A stretch of DNA of 64,000 nt, taken from assembly GCA_964550025.1 (NCBI GenBank), contig CAZJYI010000050.1, positions 6,410 through 70,409 of the forward strand. Reading direction: 5' to 3'. The notes beneath the pieces were generated by a model. It did not search any database and was not told the DNA's origin. It worked only from the letters and a program-made list of their open reading frames with translations. Source of the stretch: CAZJYI01 sp964550025. GTDB taxonomy: Bacteria; Verrucomicrobiota; Kiritimatiellia; UBA8416; CAYOBW01. The position numbers were made by a program, and so were the translations under genes. Position 1 is the first letter of the stretch. Every line of letters starts with the position of its first letter. Shown in pieces: positions 9,172-17,239 of the stretch.

Positions 9172-9203
9172 TCGCAATACTGCAACGCTTCTAAGAATTG
9201 CGA
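9172..9203. promoter_or_regulatory. Candidate upstream activator site for the pilin promoter
   Basis: TCGCAAT (9172-9178) and ATTGCGA (9197-9203) form a perfect inverted repeat with 18 bases between. It lies about 135 bases upstream of the -24 element, the usual distance for NtrC-type enhancers. Binding by the regulator at 7611 is inference. Confidence 0.3.
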
Positions 9204-9321
9204 TTATGAGATTCGGCCGCGGGACGAAAACTCGCGTTTCTGTGTCCAAAACGGGGCCATTCTGGCGAAATCCGCGAAAATGAGATGACTTTCTCAGGAA
9301 TAAGGCACACCGCGCACCTGT

Positions 9322-9337
9322 TGGCATGGGCACTGCT
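9322..9337 (+). promoter_or_regulatory. Sigma-54 promoter of the pilin gene
   Basis: TGGCATGGGCACTGCT matches the consensus TGGCACGN4TTGCW at all but two specified positions, with GG (9323-9324) and GC (9335-9336) ten bases apart. Transcription would start near 9348, 50 bases before the pilin ATG. Confidence 0.7.
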
Positions 9338-9397
9338 TATTAACACATCGGTTTTTGTAACGGCCAGTCGCAGGCCACCAAAGAGAAGGAGAATGCG

Positions 9398-9763
9398 ATG
9401 AGGAAGAGGAAGCAAGGTTTCACACTGGTGGAGATCATGATCGTTGTGGCGATCATCGGTCTGTTGGCCGCAATCGCAATCCCGTCCCTGGTCAAGGCCA
9501 GGACGGAAACACAGAAGAAGCTGTGCATAAACAACCTTCGCCTGATCGAAGACGCGGTCGACGAAGTGATGTCCGCCAGCAACTTCGTGAACACGACCAG
9601 CGTGACCGTGGCCATGGTCAACGAGTACCTCAAGTCCGAGGATATCGACGACATGAACTGGCCGAACGGCGTGGACGCCCCGGACAACGGTGATATCCAG
9701 GCCAGCGGGACGAACGCGCTCTCGGTGACGTTCAACGGACAGACGCTCACAACCGGTCGGTAG
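9398..9763 (+). CDS. Type IV pilin / major pseudopilin
   Basis: The 121-residue prepilin has a short basic leader MRKRKQG, the prepilin peptidase site G7-F8 (FTLVE, with the conserved Glu+5), and a hydrophobic helix about 8-32. The mature protein is only about 114 residues with a single cysteine (C44), so no disulfide loop is possible. It would be cleaved by a PilD peptidase, inserted in the inner membrane and polymerized by the locus A ATPase. AAGGAG precedes the ATG. The gene is monocistronic, between a strong sigma-54 promoter and a strong terminator, as expected for a highly expressed major subunit. Whether it is a PilA or GspG type cannot be decided; no GspG-type calcium-loop motif was recognised. 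Confidence 0.92.
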   Translation: MRKRKQGFTLVEIMIVVAIIGLLAAIAIPSLVKARTETQKKLCINNLRLIEDAVDEVMSASNFVNTTSVTVAMVNEYLKSEDIDDMNWPNGVDAPDNGDIQASGTNALSVTFNGQTLTTGR

Positions 9764-9790
9764 AGGCCGACACACGAGTGGTTGACACGC

Positions 9791-9827
9791 GAGCCCCGGT
9801 GCAAGAAACCGGGGCTCGTCCTTTTTT
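9791..9827 (+). terminator. Rho-independent terminator after the pilin gene
   Basis: A perfect 10-bp stem, GAGCCCCGGT (9791-9800) with ACCGGGGCTC (9808-9817), has a 7-base loop and is followed within four bases by TTTTTT. Confidence 0.92.
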
Positions 9828-10173
9828 GCTCCCGCCCCGCCCGGCACAGGGCTCGCCGCATGCTCCATCCCCACCAGCCTGGATTGAGGCTCCGCACGGA
9901 ATACACGGGCATGGAAACTGCTCGTGAGGTAGTGCAGTGAGTACGGCCATTCTACCTTCTCTACCCGGCAAGGCGAAAGCCGCCGAAACGGCGAGCGCGC
10001 CACCCGTTGTCCGCACACGGGGCGCCGTGGCTCTTCTTCGGACACCTGCCCGCGCGGAAAGGGCCGTCAAAACAGTGTACACCACGGAGGCTCCCATGCG
10101 CCCCAAACGTGGAAAAAAGGGCGCGGTAGGGCTTGAACAATGCCGTGGGCATTGGTAACGTCTGGCCAATTGT
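9828..10173. other. Intergenic region upstream of the pilM-secretin operon
   Basis: About 345 bases between the pilin terminator and pilM. A GTG-initiated frame of 73 codons (9937-10158) is open, but it lacks family resemblance and is judged chance. The operon promoter should lie here; no clear one was found. Confidence 0.5.
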
Positions 10174-11229
10174 ATGGCGGCTCTAGCGGATATTGCAGAT
10201 CGATTCAAACGTACGCCGACCGATGTTGTCGGCATTCACCTCGACACCGACGCGACGCGTGTGGTTCGCATCCGCAAGATGAAAGAGACCATTACCGTGG
10301 TTGGCGTCGATTCGCTACCGCCGGTAGCGCTTGCGCAGAGCGCTTTTGAAGACGTCGCGGAGGGACACGTGCAGCCCATGGCCCTCCCCACCAGGCTGCG
10401 GGGTCAACACGCCTGTTTTGCACTCCCCGCCGACACAGCCGCCGTCAAGCTCCTCAGCTTCTCGGGACCGTTTGACGAAAGAGCCCGTGGTCGCATTCCT
10501 GCGAGCATGGGGCTGAAAGACGTGAATGACTACCGCATCGGGACACGCGTGATCGTGGAGGGGCACGGCAGGGCGGAGTCACGCGTTCTCGCCGTTGCCA
10601 TGCCGGGCGCACACGTGCATGCCGTCACCCGCCTCCTGCCTTCCGGCACACCTGCTCCCTATTCGGCCGAGGTAGCCCCGCTCGCCGCTCTCACCGCCTT
10701 CGCCAGCTTTCTCGAACGCCCCGCCGCCGGCGACGCGGTCGGCGTCATCGAAATCGGCACCACGTCCAGTGCTTTTGCCCTCTTCAAGAGCGGTCTGCCG
10801 CTGCTGTTTCGTCTTTTTGACTTCGGCACGGGCACGATTGTCGACACGGTCAAGGAGATGCTGAAGGTGGACAGGGAAACGGCCCAGGGCATCATTTCGG
10901 ATGGGGCGTTCGACATATCGCAGCCGGTCCGCAAAGCGATGGCCCCGCTGATCAAGCAGCTCATCGTCTCGCGGGACTTCGTGGAACGGCGAGAGAACTG
11001 CGCCGTATCCAACCTGTACGTCGGCGGGCACATGGGAGTCTGGGGTGCATTGCTTGACGACCTGCATGCGGCACTGGACCTCAAGGTCGAAACGTGGGAC
11101 CCTCTGGGCGGACTCCAGATCGCCGAGGATGCGATCCCCGGGCACATCGCGGACCAGAGGCACGAGTTTGCCTCTGCAGTGGGTGCGTGCCTGCCGATCA
11201 TGGAAGCGAGCGATGAACCTGCAAGTTGA
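10174..11229 (+). CDS. pilM: PilM-like actin-fold pilus assembly protein, locus A
   Basis: The 351-residue protein fits the PilM / GspL cytoplasmic-domain family, an actin-like fold without a membrane helix that docks on the PilN N-terminus under the inner membrane. Visible family features are the N-terminal strand DVVGIHLDTDATRVVRI, the IEIGTTSSAFALF phosphate-binding region (about residues 190-202) and the C-terminal SAVGACL segment. It opens a five-step coupled operon; the stop overlaps the next gene by 17 bases. No good ribosome site precedes the ATG at 10174. A paralogue is at 54033 in locus B. Confidence 0.75.
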   Translation: MAALADIADRFKRTPTDVVGIHLDTDATRVVRIRKMKETITVVGVDSLPPVALAQSAFEDVAEGHVQPMALPTRLRGQHACFALPADTAAVKLLSFSGPFDERARGRIPASMGLKDVNDYRIGTRVIVEGHGRAESRVLAVAMPGAHVHAVTRLLPSGTPAPYSAEVAPLAALTAFASFLERPAAGDAVGVIEIGTTSSAFALFKSGLPLLFRLFDFGTGTIVDTVKEMLKVDRETAQGIISDGAFDISQPVRKAMAPLIKQLIVSRDFVERRENCAVSNLYVGGHMGVWGALLDDLHAALDLKVETWDPLGGLQIAEDAIPGHIADQRHEFASAVGACLPIMEASDEPAS

Positions 11230-11818
11230 TCTTTTGCTCGACAGCGAGAGGCGCAGCGCAAGCGTGCTGAATCCGATGGCGCTGGCGCGCATCGCCGCCA
11301 TCACGCTTCCCGTGCTTCTGCTGATCGTTGTCGGCACGACCGTCGTGCGCCTGATGCTGCTGAACAACGAACTGGCTATGGTTGAGGACCAGTGGGACGG
11401 AGTTGCCCCCAAGCAGAAGCAGGCAACGCAGATGCAGGTCCAGTACATCACCACCCAGGACATGTGGAACGAACTGTCCGGGTGGGGCGAAGCGCGTCTG
11501 CTCTGGCACATCCTCCTGACCGACATTCAGAAGCTGATTCCCCGTTCGATCCACCTGGAAACACTCAACATCAGCCAGGACATGCCGTTGATTGAGGGGA
11601 AGACGGCCGCCAGGGCGTTTCGCTTGTTCATGCGCGGCAGAGCCACCGGCCCCACCTCGGAACGTGACATCCCGGCCCTGCGTGAGTCGCTCGAGGCGCT
11701 GGAGAGCATTGCATCGGCGAACGTCTCGCGTTTTGGAGCGGACATGTCGGCCGAGGCCGACAGTTACGACCGCGTTTTTCAGATCGACTGTGTCTTCGAA
11801 CCGAAGCGATTCAGATGA
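11213..11818 (+). CDS. pilN: PilN-like inner-membrane pilus assembly protein, locus A
   Basis: The 201-residue protein has the PilN layout: a short cytoplasmic N-terminus MNLQVDLLLDSERR that would bind PilM, one membrane helix (about residues 26-47), a coiled stretch and a periplasmic alpha/beta domain. The start at 11213 lies inside the end of pilM and is preceded by GGAAGCGAG; the longer in-frame reading upstream is antisense-like and rejected. It overlaps the next gene by ATGA. Order and topology carry the assignment; sequence conservation in this family is low. Confidence 0.7.
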   Translation: MNLQVDLLLDSERRSASVLNPMALARIAAITLPVLLLIVVGTTVVRLMLLNNELAMVEDQWDGVAPKQKQATQMQVQYITTQDMWNELSGWGEARLLWHILLTDIQKLIPRSIHLETLNISQDMPLIEGKTAARAFRLFMRGRATGPTSERDIPALRESLEALESIASANVSRFGADMSAEADSYDRVFQIDCVFEPKRFR

Positions 11819-12492
11819 AGCTGCCCGCGGACAGCAAAGACCGTGTAAAACTGATCATCGCCGCCATAATCGGCGTGGTGGTGGTCGTCTATGCTCTCGT
11901 GGCGTTCGTGATCGCACCGACCCGGGCCAAGCGGGCGGATACGGCAGAGCAGATTGAAAACCTGGAAGGCGACATCGACCGCGCCTGGAAGGTCATCAAG
12001 CGCGTCAATGCGGGTCAGGCGGCCCACCTTGAAACGCTCGAAGCGATCATGGAGGAGGCGGAAGGCGAGCGCTACATCCTGCACCCACGCCTCGGCAACT
12101 ACCTGCTGCCCGCAAGCGAGTTCGTCAATGCGTGCGCGAAGGCGTGCGGTGCGGAGGTCAAGACCATCGCCGAGGGACCGTTGTCGGCCGTACCGCAGAC
12201 GACAACGCGCAAGACCGCGAACACATTCCGCTCCTACACGGTCCGAGTCAGCGTTGAGTGCGGTTATTCCGAGCTGGTCAAGTTCCTGAAATGCATCGAG
12301 GAGAGCAACCCTTATGTCTGTATCTGTGCCCTGAACATCACGGGACAGGGGGGCAATCCCGAGAACCACACCATTGGTTTCGATCTGCAGTGGCCGACCT
12401 GGGCAGACCTTGATACGCCGAAAAAGATCAAAGAAGATCTGGCCAAATCGGACAAGACAGGCAAGGATAATGGCGAGGAGGCGGGATCGTGA
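11815..12492 (+). CDS. pilO: PilO-like inner-membrane pilus assembly protein, locus A
   Basis: The 225-residue protein has one N-terminal membrane helix (about 12-33), a coiled coil (about 38-70) and a periplasmic ferredoxin-like domain with the segment YSELVKFLKCIEESNPYVCI that is typical of PilO/GspM. PilO heterodimerises with PilN through the periplasmic domains. ATGA overlaps join it to both neighbours, indicating translational coupling. The C-terminus is highly charged (KKIKEDLAKSDKTGKD). Confidence 0.7.
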   Translation: MKLPADSKDRVKLIIAAIIGVVVVVYALVAFVIAPTRAKRADTAEQIENLEGDIDRAWKVIKRVNAGQAAHLETLEAIMEEAEGERYILHPRLGNYLLPASEFVNACAKACGAEVKTIAEGPLSAVPQTTTRKTANTFRSYTVRVSVECGYSELVKFLKCIEESNPYVCICALNITGQGGNPENHTIGFDLQWPTWADLDTPKKIKEDLAKSDKTGKDNGEEAGS

Positions 12493-12986
12493 GATACTGG
12501 CTGAGCGTAGCCGTGATCCTGTGCGCACTGTGTGGCGCACGGGCGGAACCGCCGGCAGGCACGAATGCCGTCCCGCCTGAGCAGGGCGAGCGGCTCAGGG
12601 ATCCTTTTTGGCCGGTGGGCTACGAGCCGGAGGAGAAGAAAGAGGGCGGACCCACGGGGAAACCTGTGGTCAAGGCCGTGAAAGCCGTCTGGCCGAAGCT
12701 GGTCGTCAAGGCCATTTCCCGCGATGCCGCCGGCGGCTACCAGGCGCTTCTCGAGCCCGTGGGCATGGTGAGACCGGGGCAGGACATCAAGGTCGTTCGG
12801 GGCGGACTTGTCTACTCGTGGCACATCTCTGCCATTGACGGCAACGGTATCCAGCACCGCAAGACGGGCGTCAGACCGTTGGGTGAAGGGGAAGAGAACA
12901 CAGATCAACCGAAAATCCTGATCCGCAGGGGGGCAGACCTGTTCAAGCGTCCGCCTCCCAGAACGGGAGAATCGACAACGCAGTGA
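12489..12986 (+). CDS. Small exported PilP-like protein, locus A
   Basis: The 165-residue protein has a signal peptide (MRYWLSVAVILCALCGARA) and then the motif LRDPFWPVGY, which resembles the DPF motif seen in PilP and GspC-type proteins, followed by a short beta domain (about 68-115). PilP links the inner-membrane PilN/O complex to the secretin. The GTG start at 12489 overlaps the upstream stop and follows GAGGAGGCGGG. There is no lipobox cysteine at the cleavage site, unlike classical PilP, so the identification rests on position and motif. Confidence 0.6.
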   Translation: MRYWLSVAVILCALCGARAEPPAGTNAVPPEQGERLRDPFWPVGYEPEEKKEGGPTGKPVVKAVKAVWPKLVVKAISRDAAGGYQALLEPVGMVRPGQDIKVVRGGLVYSWHISAIDGNGIQHRKTGVRPLGEGEENTDQPKILIRRGADLFKRPPPRTGESTTQ

Positions 12987-13042
12987 GACGCTCTCCCCGC
13001 GTTCCGGGGAGACAGCAAGGACAAGTAGAAAGGAAGAGCAGT

Positions 13043-13714
13043 ATGAAGTACCGCAGGTTTCTATGGTGTGTGGCGCCTATCGCCATCCTGGCGGCCGTGT
13101 TCATGGCCTTCCCGGGGTGCGAAGACGATCCTCAGACAACGGACGTCGACCAGTACTTCGCGGACAATCCCGAGTTGGAAGACCCGCGCGTGGAGGGCAG
13201 CAAGCCTCTCGATATCAGGCCGCCCAACGGCACCGTAAACCAGGTGGGGCAACAGATCGCTTTCCGCGTACTGGGCGGCCCTTCTTCCTACCGGTGGGCG
13301 GTTTCCACGGCGGGCAACGGGACTATCAACCCGTCGGCCCAGACGGATTCGGCCGTCTACACGGCAACCCGCCTGGCGCCGAACACGATCATCGTGTCCG
13401 ACAGCCGCGGACACTCGGCCATCGTGGATATCAAGGTCGGCACCTCGCGGGCCCTCCAGATCACGCCGGCGACCCACACGTTCAAGGGGCCGCTGAACGT
13501 GATACACGGGATGACGATCCGGCTCACGGGCTCGGGCGGCAGTCTCCCCTATTCGTGGACGGTCTCGCTCTCGGCGCTCGGCGGCATCGCCCCCGAGGAC
13601 GACACGCACGCCATTTACACGGTTAACGCCTCGAGCGGCGTCGGAGACAACCTCGTCATACTGACCGACGCTGCCGGAAATCAGACCACGGCAACGATAA
13701 AGACTGAGCTGTGA
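13043..13714 (+). CDS. Predicted lipoprotein with Ig-like repeats, locus A
   Basis: The 223-residue product begins with a lipoprotein-like signal (MKYRRFLWCVAPIAILAAVF) ending at FPGC. A proline at -2 is unusual for a lipobox, so lipidation is probable but not certain. Two repeated beta-rich segments follow (about 50-140 and 145-223), each with a pattern like PxxxVNQVGQQIAFRVLGG and YRWAVST / YSWTVSL, as in Ig-like surface modules. The ATG at 13043 follows AAGGAAGAG. It sits between the PilP-like gene and the secretin, so it may be a secretin pilotin or accessory factor. That role is inferred only from position. Confidence 0.6.
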   Translation: MKYRRFLWCVAPIAILAAVFMAFPGCEDDPQTTDVDQYFADNPELEDPRVEGSKPLDIRPPNGTVNQVGQQIAFRVLGGPSSYRWAVSTAGNGTINPSAQTDSAVYTATRLAPNTIIVSDSRGHSAIVDIKVGTSRALQITPATHTFKGPLNVIHGMTIRLTGSGGSLPYSWTVSLSALGGIAPEDDTHAIYTVNASSGVGDNLVILTDAAGNQTTATIKTEL

Positions 13715-13739
13715 AACTGGAGCTAAACGGAGGGCTGAC

Positions 13740-15641
13740 ATGAGGAAGACATACACCACCACAATCGCCGCTCTGCTGGCCTGCTGGATTGCCCTGCCGG
13801 CCTCGCTGCTGGCGCAGGATGAGGGTGCGGCGACGCCGGCCGAGCCGGAAACGCCGGTTGCGGAGGTCGCGGAGGATGCGCCGGCAGCCGTAGCAGTGCC
13901 CACGACCGAACCGGCGGTGGAGGCTGCCGAGACCGGCGCCGTCGCCGCGGATGCGGAAAAGACGGAGGGGAACGGCGAAACGGAGGTCCTGCGACTGCCC
14001 GGCACACCCGACGCCATCCCGGGAGCGACCAGCAGCGTGGGGTCGAAAACCAACCTGATCAGCGTGACTTTGAATGACGTGCCGCTGGTCGACGTAGTGC
14101 GCATGTTCACCACCATATCCGGAGCGAACATCATCGCCACCTCTTCCAACCTTGAGGGGACGGTCAACGCCAACCTGACGGACGTGGAATGGCGACCCGC
14201 GCTGACGGCCATTCTGAAGGAGCACAACCTCGCGCTGCTTAAGGCGCCGGAGGCCGAGATCTACAGCATCGCGCCCATCCCGCCGGACGCGCCCGAGCCG
14301 ATGATCGTGAAGACGCTCTTTCTCGACTACACGACGGTACAGGACGTTTCACCGGTGCTGAGATCGATGATGGCGGACAACGCCAAGATCTCCGAGTTTC
14401 CGCAACGCAATGCCATCGTGGTGAAGAGCACGGCGGCCAACCTCAGCGAGATCGAGGAACTGCTCCAGAACATTGATGTCCAGGGCAAGCAGGTCTGCAT
14501 CGAGACGAAGTTCATGGAGCTCACCGACCAGGCCAGCAAGCAGCTCGGCATCAAGTGGGACTCGCTGGAAGCGTTCGGCGTAAACCTGAAAGCCGGCCCC
14601 TACTCCACCAAGGAGATTATCGAAAGCACGCTGTCGCGTGACGACACGGTGAGCCGCTGGGACAACCGCAACAACAACGACACGATCACCGAGTTCTACG
14701 ACATGTTCGATCAGCAGTTCGAGGAGAACTCGACGACATGGGAAGAAGTCCCGCCGGGATCGGGCAACTACTCCCCCGTCACGGTCATCACCCCGACCCG
14801 CACGATTACGGATACCATCGACAAGGGCAGGAACGTTCAGTCTGATACGCTGGACAGCTTCAGCAAGACGATCACGGAGGAACAGGCGGCGGTTCTCGAG
14901 GTCGACACACTGAACATCGTTCTCAGCGCGCTGAAAAGGACCGATGGCGTCTCCATTATCTCCAACCCGAAGATCATCGTGGCCAACGGGTCGACCAACG
15001 CCTACTTCAGTGTCGGGGAACGCGAGCCTATCGTGCGCACGGAGATTACGTACGGCACGGAAGACAGCCCTGGCGACCGCGAGGTGGCCGAGCTGGACAC
15101 AGGCATCTCGACCGACTTCATCAGCGACGGGTACATGGAAACGGGCATTCAGCTAAAAGTCATCCCGGTCGTGAAGACGGACAACCTGATCGAGGCGGCA
15201 ATCTTCCCATCATTGCGCCGCAAGGTCGGGGACAAGACGGTTGCGGCCAACTCCTGGCCCATCATTTCGGTCAAGGAGATCCGCACCAAGTTCACGCTGC
15301 AAAGCGGACAGACGGTGGCAATCGGAGGTTTGACCGACACATCCGATTCGGAGAAGGTCTCGAAGATTCCGTTCCTGGGGAGCATCCCCCTCCTCGGCAA
15401 GTATCTCTTCTCGCACACGCAGGAAGTCAAATCGCAGTTGGAGACGATCATCTTCGTGACCTTGTCCCTGGCACAGCCCGAAATGCTGTTAGAGGAGACG
15501 GGCATCCCCGAGGACTCGGAACTCGTCCACAAGCGGTTGATCGAATCCAAGGCGCACCAGGAGCGTTTCAAGAGCGATCTCGAAACGATTCGTACGGCGC
15601 TGGACGAGGGAATCGAGATGGAGTCGGACGAAGAAGAGTAG
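13740..15641 (+). CDS. pilQ: Secretin (PilQ/GspD family) outer-membrane channel
   Basis: The 633-residue protein has a signal peptide ending near LLAQ, an acidic Ala/Glu/Pro-rich region (about 26-85), N-domains (about 95-250, including NLISVTLNDVPLVDVVRMF and NAIVVKSTAANLSEIEELL) and the secretin core (about 390-590; SIISNPKIIVANG, GIQLKVIPVV, QSGQTVAIGGL, VSKIPFLGSIPLLGKYLF). It would form the multimeric outer-membrane pore. A 60-residue C-terminal tail ends in ESDEEE. GGAGGG precedes the ATG. It is the last gene of the pilM operon and the only secretin in the window, so locus B may rely on it. Confidence 0.92.
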   Translation: MRKTYTTTIAALLACWIALPASLLAQDEGAATPAEPETPVAEVAEDAPAAVAVPTTEPAVEAAETGAVAADAEKTEGNGETEVLRLPGTPDAIPGATSSVGSKTNLISVTLNDVPLVDVVRMFTTISGANIIATSSNLEGTVNANLTDVEWRPALTAILKEHNLALLKAPEAEIYSIAPIPPDAPEPMIVKTLFLDYTTVQDVSPVLRSMMADNAKISEFPQRNAIVVKSTAANLSEIEELLQNIDVQGKQVCIETKFMELTDQASKQLGIKWDSLEAFGVNLKAGPYSTKEIIESTLSRDDTVSRWDNRNNNDTITEFYDMFDQQFEENSTTWEEVPPGSGNYSPVTVITPTRTITDTIDKGRNVQSDTLDSFSKTITEEQAAVLEVDTLNIVLSALKRTDGVSIISNPKIIVANGSTNAYFSVGEREPIVRTEITYGTEDSPGDREVAELDTGISTDFISDGYMETGIQLKVIPVVKTDNLIEAAIFPSLRRKVGDKTVAANSWPIISVKEIRTKFTLQSGQTVAIGGLTDTSDSEKVSKIPFLGSIPLLGKYLFSHTQEVKSQLETIIFVTLSLAQPEMLLEETGIPEDSELVHKRLIESKAHQERFKSDLETIRTALDEGIEMESDEEE

Positions 15642-15677
15642 CCTCGGGTAGTCGCCCGAAAACACTGACACCGGAAA

Positions 15678-15710
15678 GGAGCGCGGAACAATCCGCGCTC
15701 CTTCTCTTTT
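15678..15710 (+). terminator. Rho-independent terminator after the secretin gene
   Basis: GGAGCGCGGA (15678-15687) pairs perfectly with TCCGCGCTCC (15692-15701) across a 4-base loop and is followed by TTCTCTTTT. It ends the pilM-secretin operon and separates it from convergent glmM. Confidence 0.9.
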
Positions 15711-15779
15711 CCCCCCGCGAGCACACGCTTGCCGGTGGCGTCCCTCCGGGATGATGGTTCGCCGGCAGAAAGGCGGGTG

Positions 15780-17141
15780 TCAACCCAGTGCCTGCTTCAC
15801 CACGTCGGCCACGCGTTCCGCCAGGGCACCGGTGACCGTATCGTCGGGGCCCTCGACCATGACGCGGCACAGGTTCTGTGTCCCGGAGTAGCGGACAAGC
15901 ACCCTGCCCTTGCCCGCCAGTTCGTCTTCCGCCGTTCGGATGCTCTCCTGCAGGGGAGCCACCCCGTCCAGCGGTGGTTTGCGATCTACCGGGACGTTGA
16001 TCAACACTTGCGGATAGACGGACATGACCTTGGCCAGGTCGGAGAGGGCGACCTCCCTGTCGCGCATCGCGGCAAGCAACTGCAGAGCCGAGATGAGGCC
16101 ATCCCCGGTCGTGTGATGGTTGCGAAAGATGATGTGCCCCGAGTTCTCACCCCCCAGAACGGCACCGCGCGCTTTCATCATCTCTAGTACGTAGCGGTCG
16201 CCAACCGGTGCCGTCAGCACCTCGATCCCCAGTTCGGCCATGGCCACGTGGAACCCCTGGTTGCTCATCACCGTCCCCACCACGAGGTTGTTGCTCAGGA
16301 TTCCCCGCTTCTTGTACCCCTTGGCCGTGACAGCCAGAATCTGATCGCCGGTTACTTCCTGCCCCTGTTCGTCCACGGCCAGCACGCGGTCGCCGTCACC
16401 GTCGAACGCAAGCCCTATGTCGGCGCCGATTTCCCGGACCTTCTCCACAAGGTCGCCGGTGTGCAGCGACCCGCACTTCTCGTTGATGTTGGTGCCGTTG
16501 GGCTCCACGTGAATCGCCGTGACGTCGGCGCCCAGCTCCGCGAAAATGATGGGTGCAATCTTGTACGTGGCGCCGTTGGCGCAATCCAGCACGATCTTCA
16601 TGCCGTCGAGCGTCAGTCCGTCGGGAAACGTGTTCTTGCAGAATACGATGTAGCGGCCGATGGCATCGTCGATGCGCCTGGCCTTGCCGACGTCCCGTTC
16701 GGTGGCCCTGATGTCGTGAATGCGTCCGCTGGTGACCAGCTCCTCGATTTCCTCCTCCTCGGCATCAGGGAGCTTGAAGCCTGTTCGAGAGAAGATCTTT
16801 ATCCCGTTGTCGTAGTACGGGTTGTGCGAGGCGGAGAGCACGATCCCCGCATCAGCCCGCATGCTCTGCGTGATGAACGCCACGCCCGGTGTCGGTATGG
16901 GACCGAGAAGAAGCACGTCGACGCCCATGGAGCAGATCCCGGCCGTAAGGGCCGTCTCCAGCATGTACCCGCTCAGGCGCGTGTCCTTGCCGATCACGAT
17001 TCGCGGCCGCGTTCCCTTACCCTCGTGGTACTCCCGGCAAACATATGCCGTCGCCCGCCCGATCTGCAGAACCTCCTCCACGGTCATCGGGGCGATGTTC
17101 GCCATACCCCGTATGCCGTCCGTCCCAAAAAGCTCAGACAT
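15780..17141 (-). CDS. glmM: Phosphoglucosamine mutase
   Basis: The 453-residue enzyme interconverts glucosamine-6-phosphate and glucosamine-1-phosphate for UDP-GlcNAc, peptidoglycan and lipopolysaccharide synthesis. The N-terminal FGTDGIRG, the phosphoserine loop SASHNPYYDNGIK (catalytic Ser about 105), the metal loop DGDGDR and the C-terminal RYSGTQNLCRVM phosphate-binding loop are all intact and length is normal. GGAGG directly abuts an upstream ATG at 17150 but is nine bases from the ATG at 17141, so the start is placed at 17141. It converges on the secretin operon and lies downstream of the AraC-type gene on the same strand. Confidence 0.95.
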   Translation of the reverse strand: MSELFGTDGIRGMANIAPMTVEEVLQIGRATAYVCREYHEGKGTRPRIVIGKDTRLSGYMLETALTAGICSMGVDVLLLGPIPTPGVAFITQSMRADAGIVLSASHNPYYDNGIKIFSRTGFKLPDAEEEEIEELVTSGRIHDIRATERDVGKARRIDDAIGRYIVFCKNTFPDGLTLDGMKIVLDCANGATYKIAPIIFAELGADVTAIHVEPNGTNINEKCGSLHTGDLVEKVREIGADIGLAFDGDGDRVLAVDEQGQEVTGDQILAVTAKGYKKRGILSNNLVVGTVMSNQGFHVAMAELGIEVLTAPVGDRYVLEMMKARGAVLGGENSGHIIFRNHHTTGDGLISALQLLAAMRDREVALSDLAKVMSVYPQVLINVPVDRKPPLDGVAPLQESIRTAEDELAGKGRVLVRYSGTQNLCRVMVEGPDDTVTGALAERVADVVKQALG

Positions 17142-17150
17142 CCGTACCAT

Positions 17151-17155
17151 CCTCC
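17151..17155 (-). promoter_or_regulatory. Ribosome-binding site deciding the glmM start
   Basis: GGAGG reads on the minus strand nine bases before the ATG at 17141 and zero bases before the ATG at 17150; only the former spacing is usable. Confidence 0.75.
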
Positions 17156-17176
17156 AAGATTACTCATGTTCATGCT

Positions 17177-17239
17177 CAACAGCCCGCGCCCCGTCTTCTG
17201 CGCAAGACGCATGGAACTGATGGCGTCAAACTCTAGACC
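17177..17239 (-). repeat. 63-bp dispersed repeat, copy 2, spanning the AraC-type gene's stop codon
   Basis: This is 75% identical, without gaps, to 200-262. It contains a short perfect hairpin CGTCTT / AAGACG with a 6-base loop. The stop codon of the minus-strand gene lies at the same offset as in copy 1. Confidence 0.65.

Larger units (their letters stand above)
8991..9397. other. Regulatory region upstream of the pilin gene
   Basis: The 407 bases hold no gene. They contain a short GTGATCA-type heptamer array (9055-9110), an inverted repeat that could be an activator site (9172-9203) and the sigma-54 promoter at 9322-9337. Confidence 0.6.

Noticed and set aside
10129..10142. A second sigma-54-like GG-N10-GC before pilM
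   Set aside because: Only GG, GC and a few other positions match, and the start site would be under 20 bases from the ATG.
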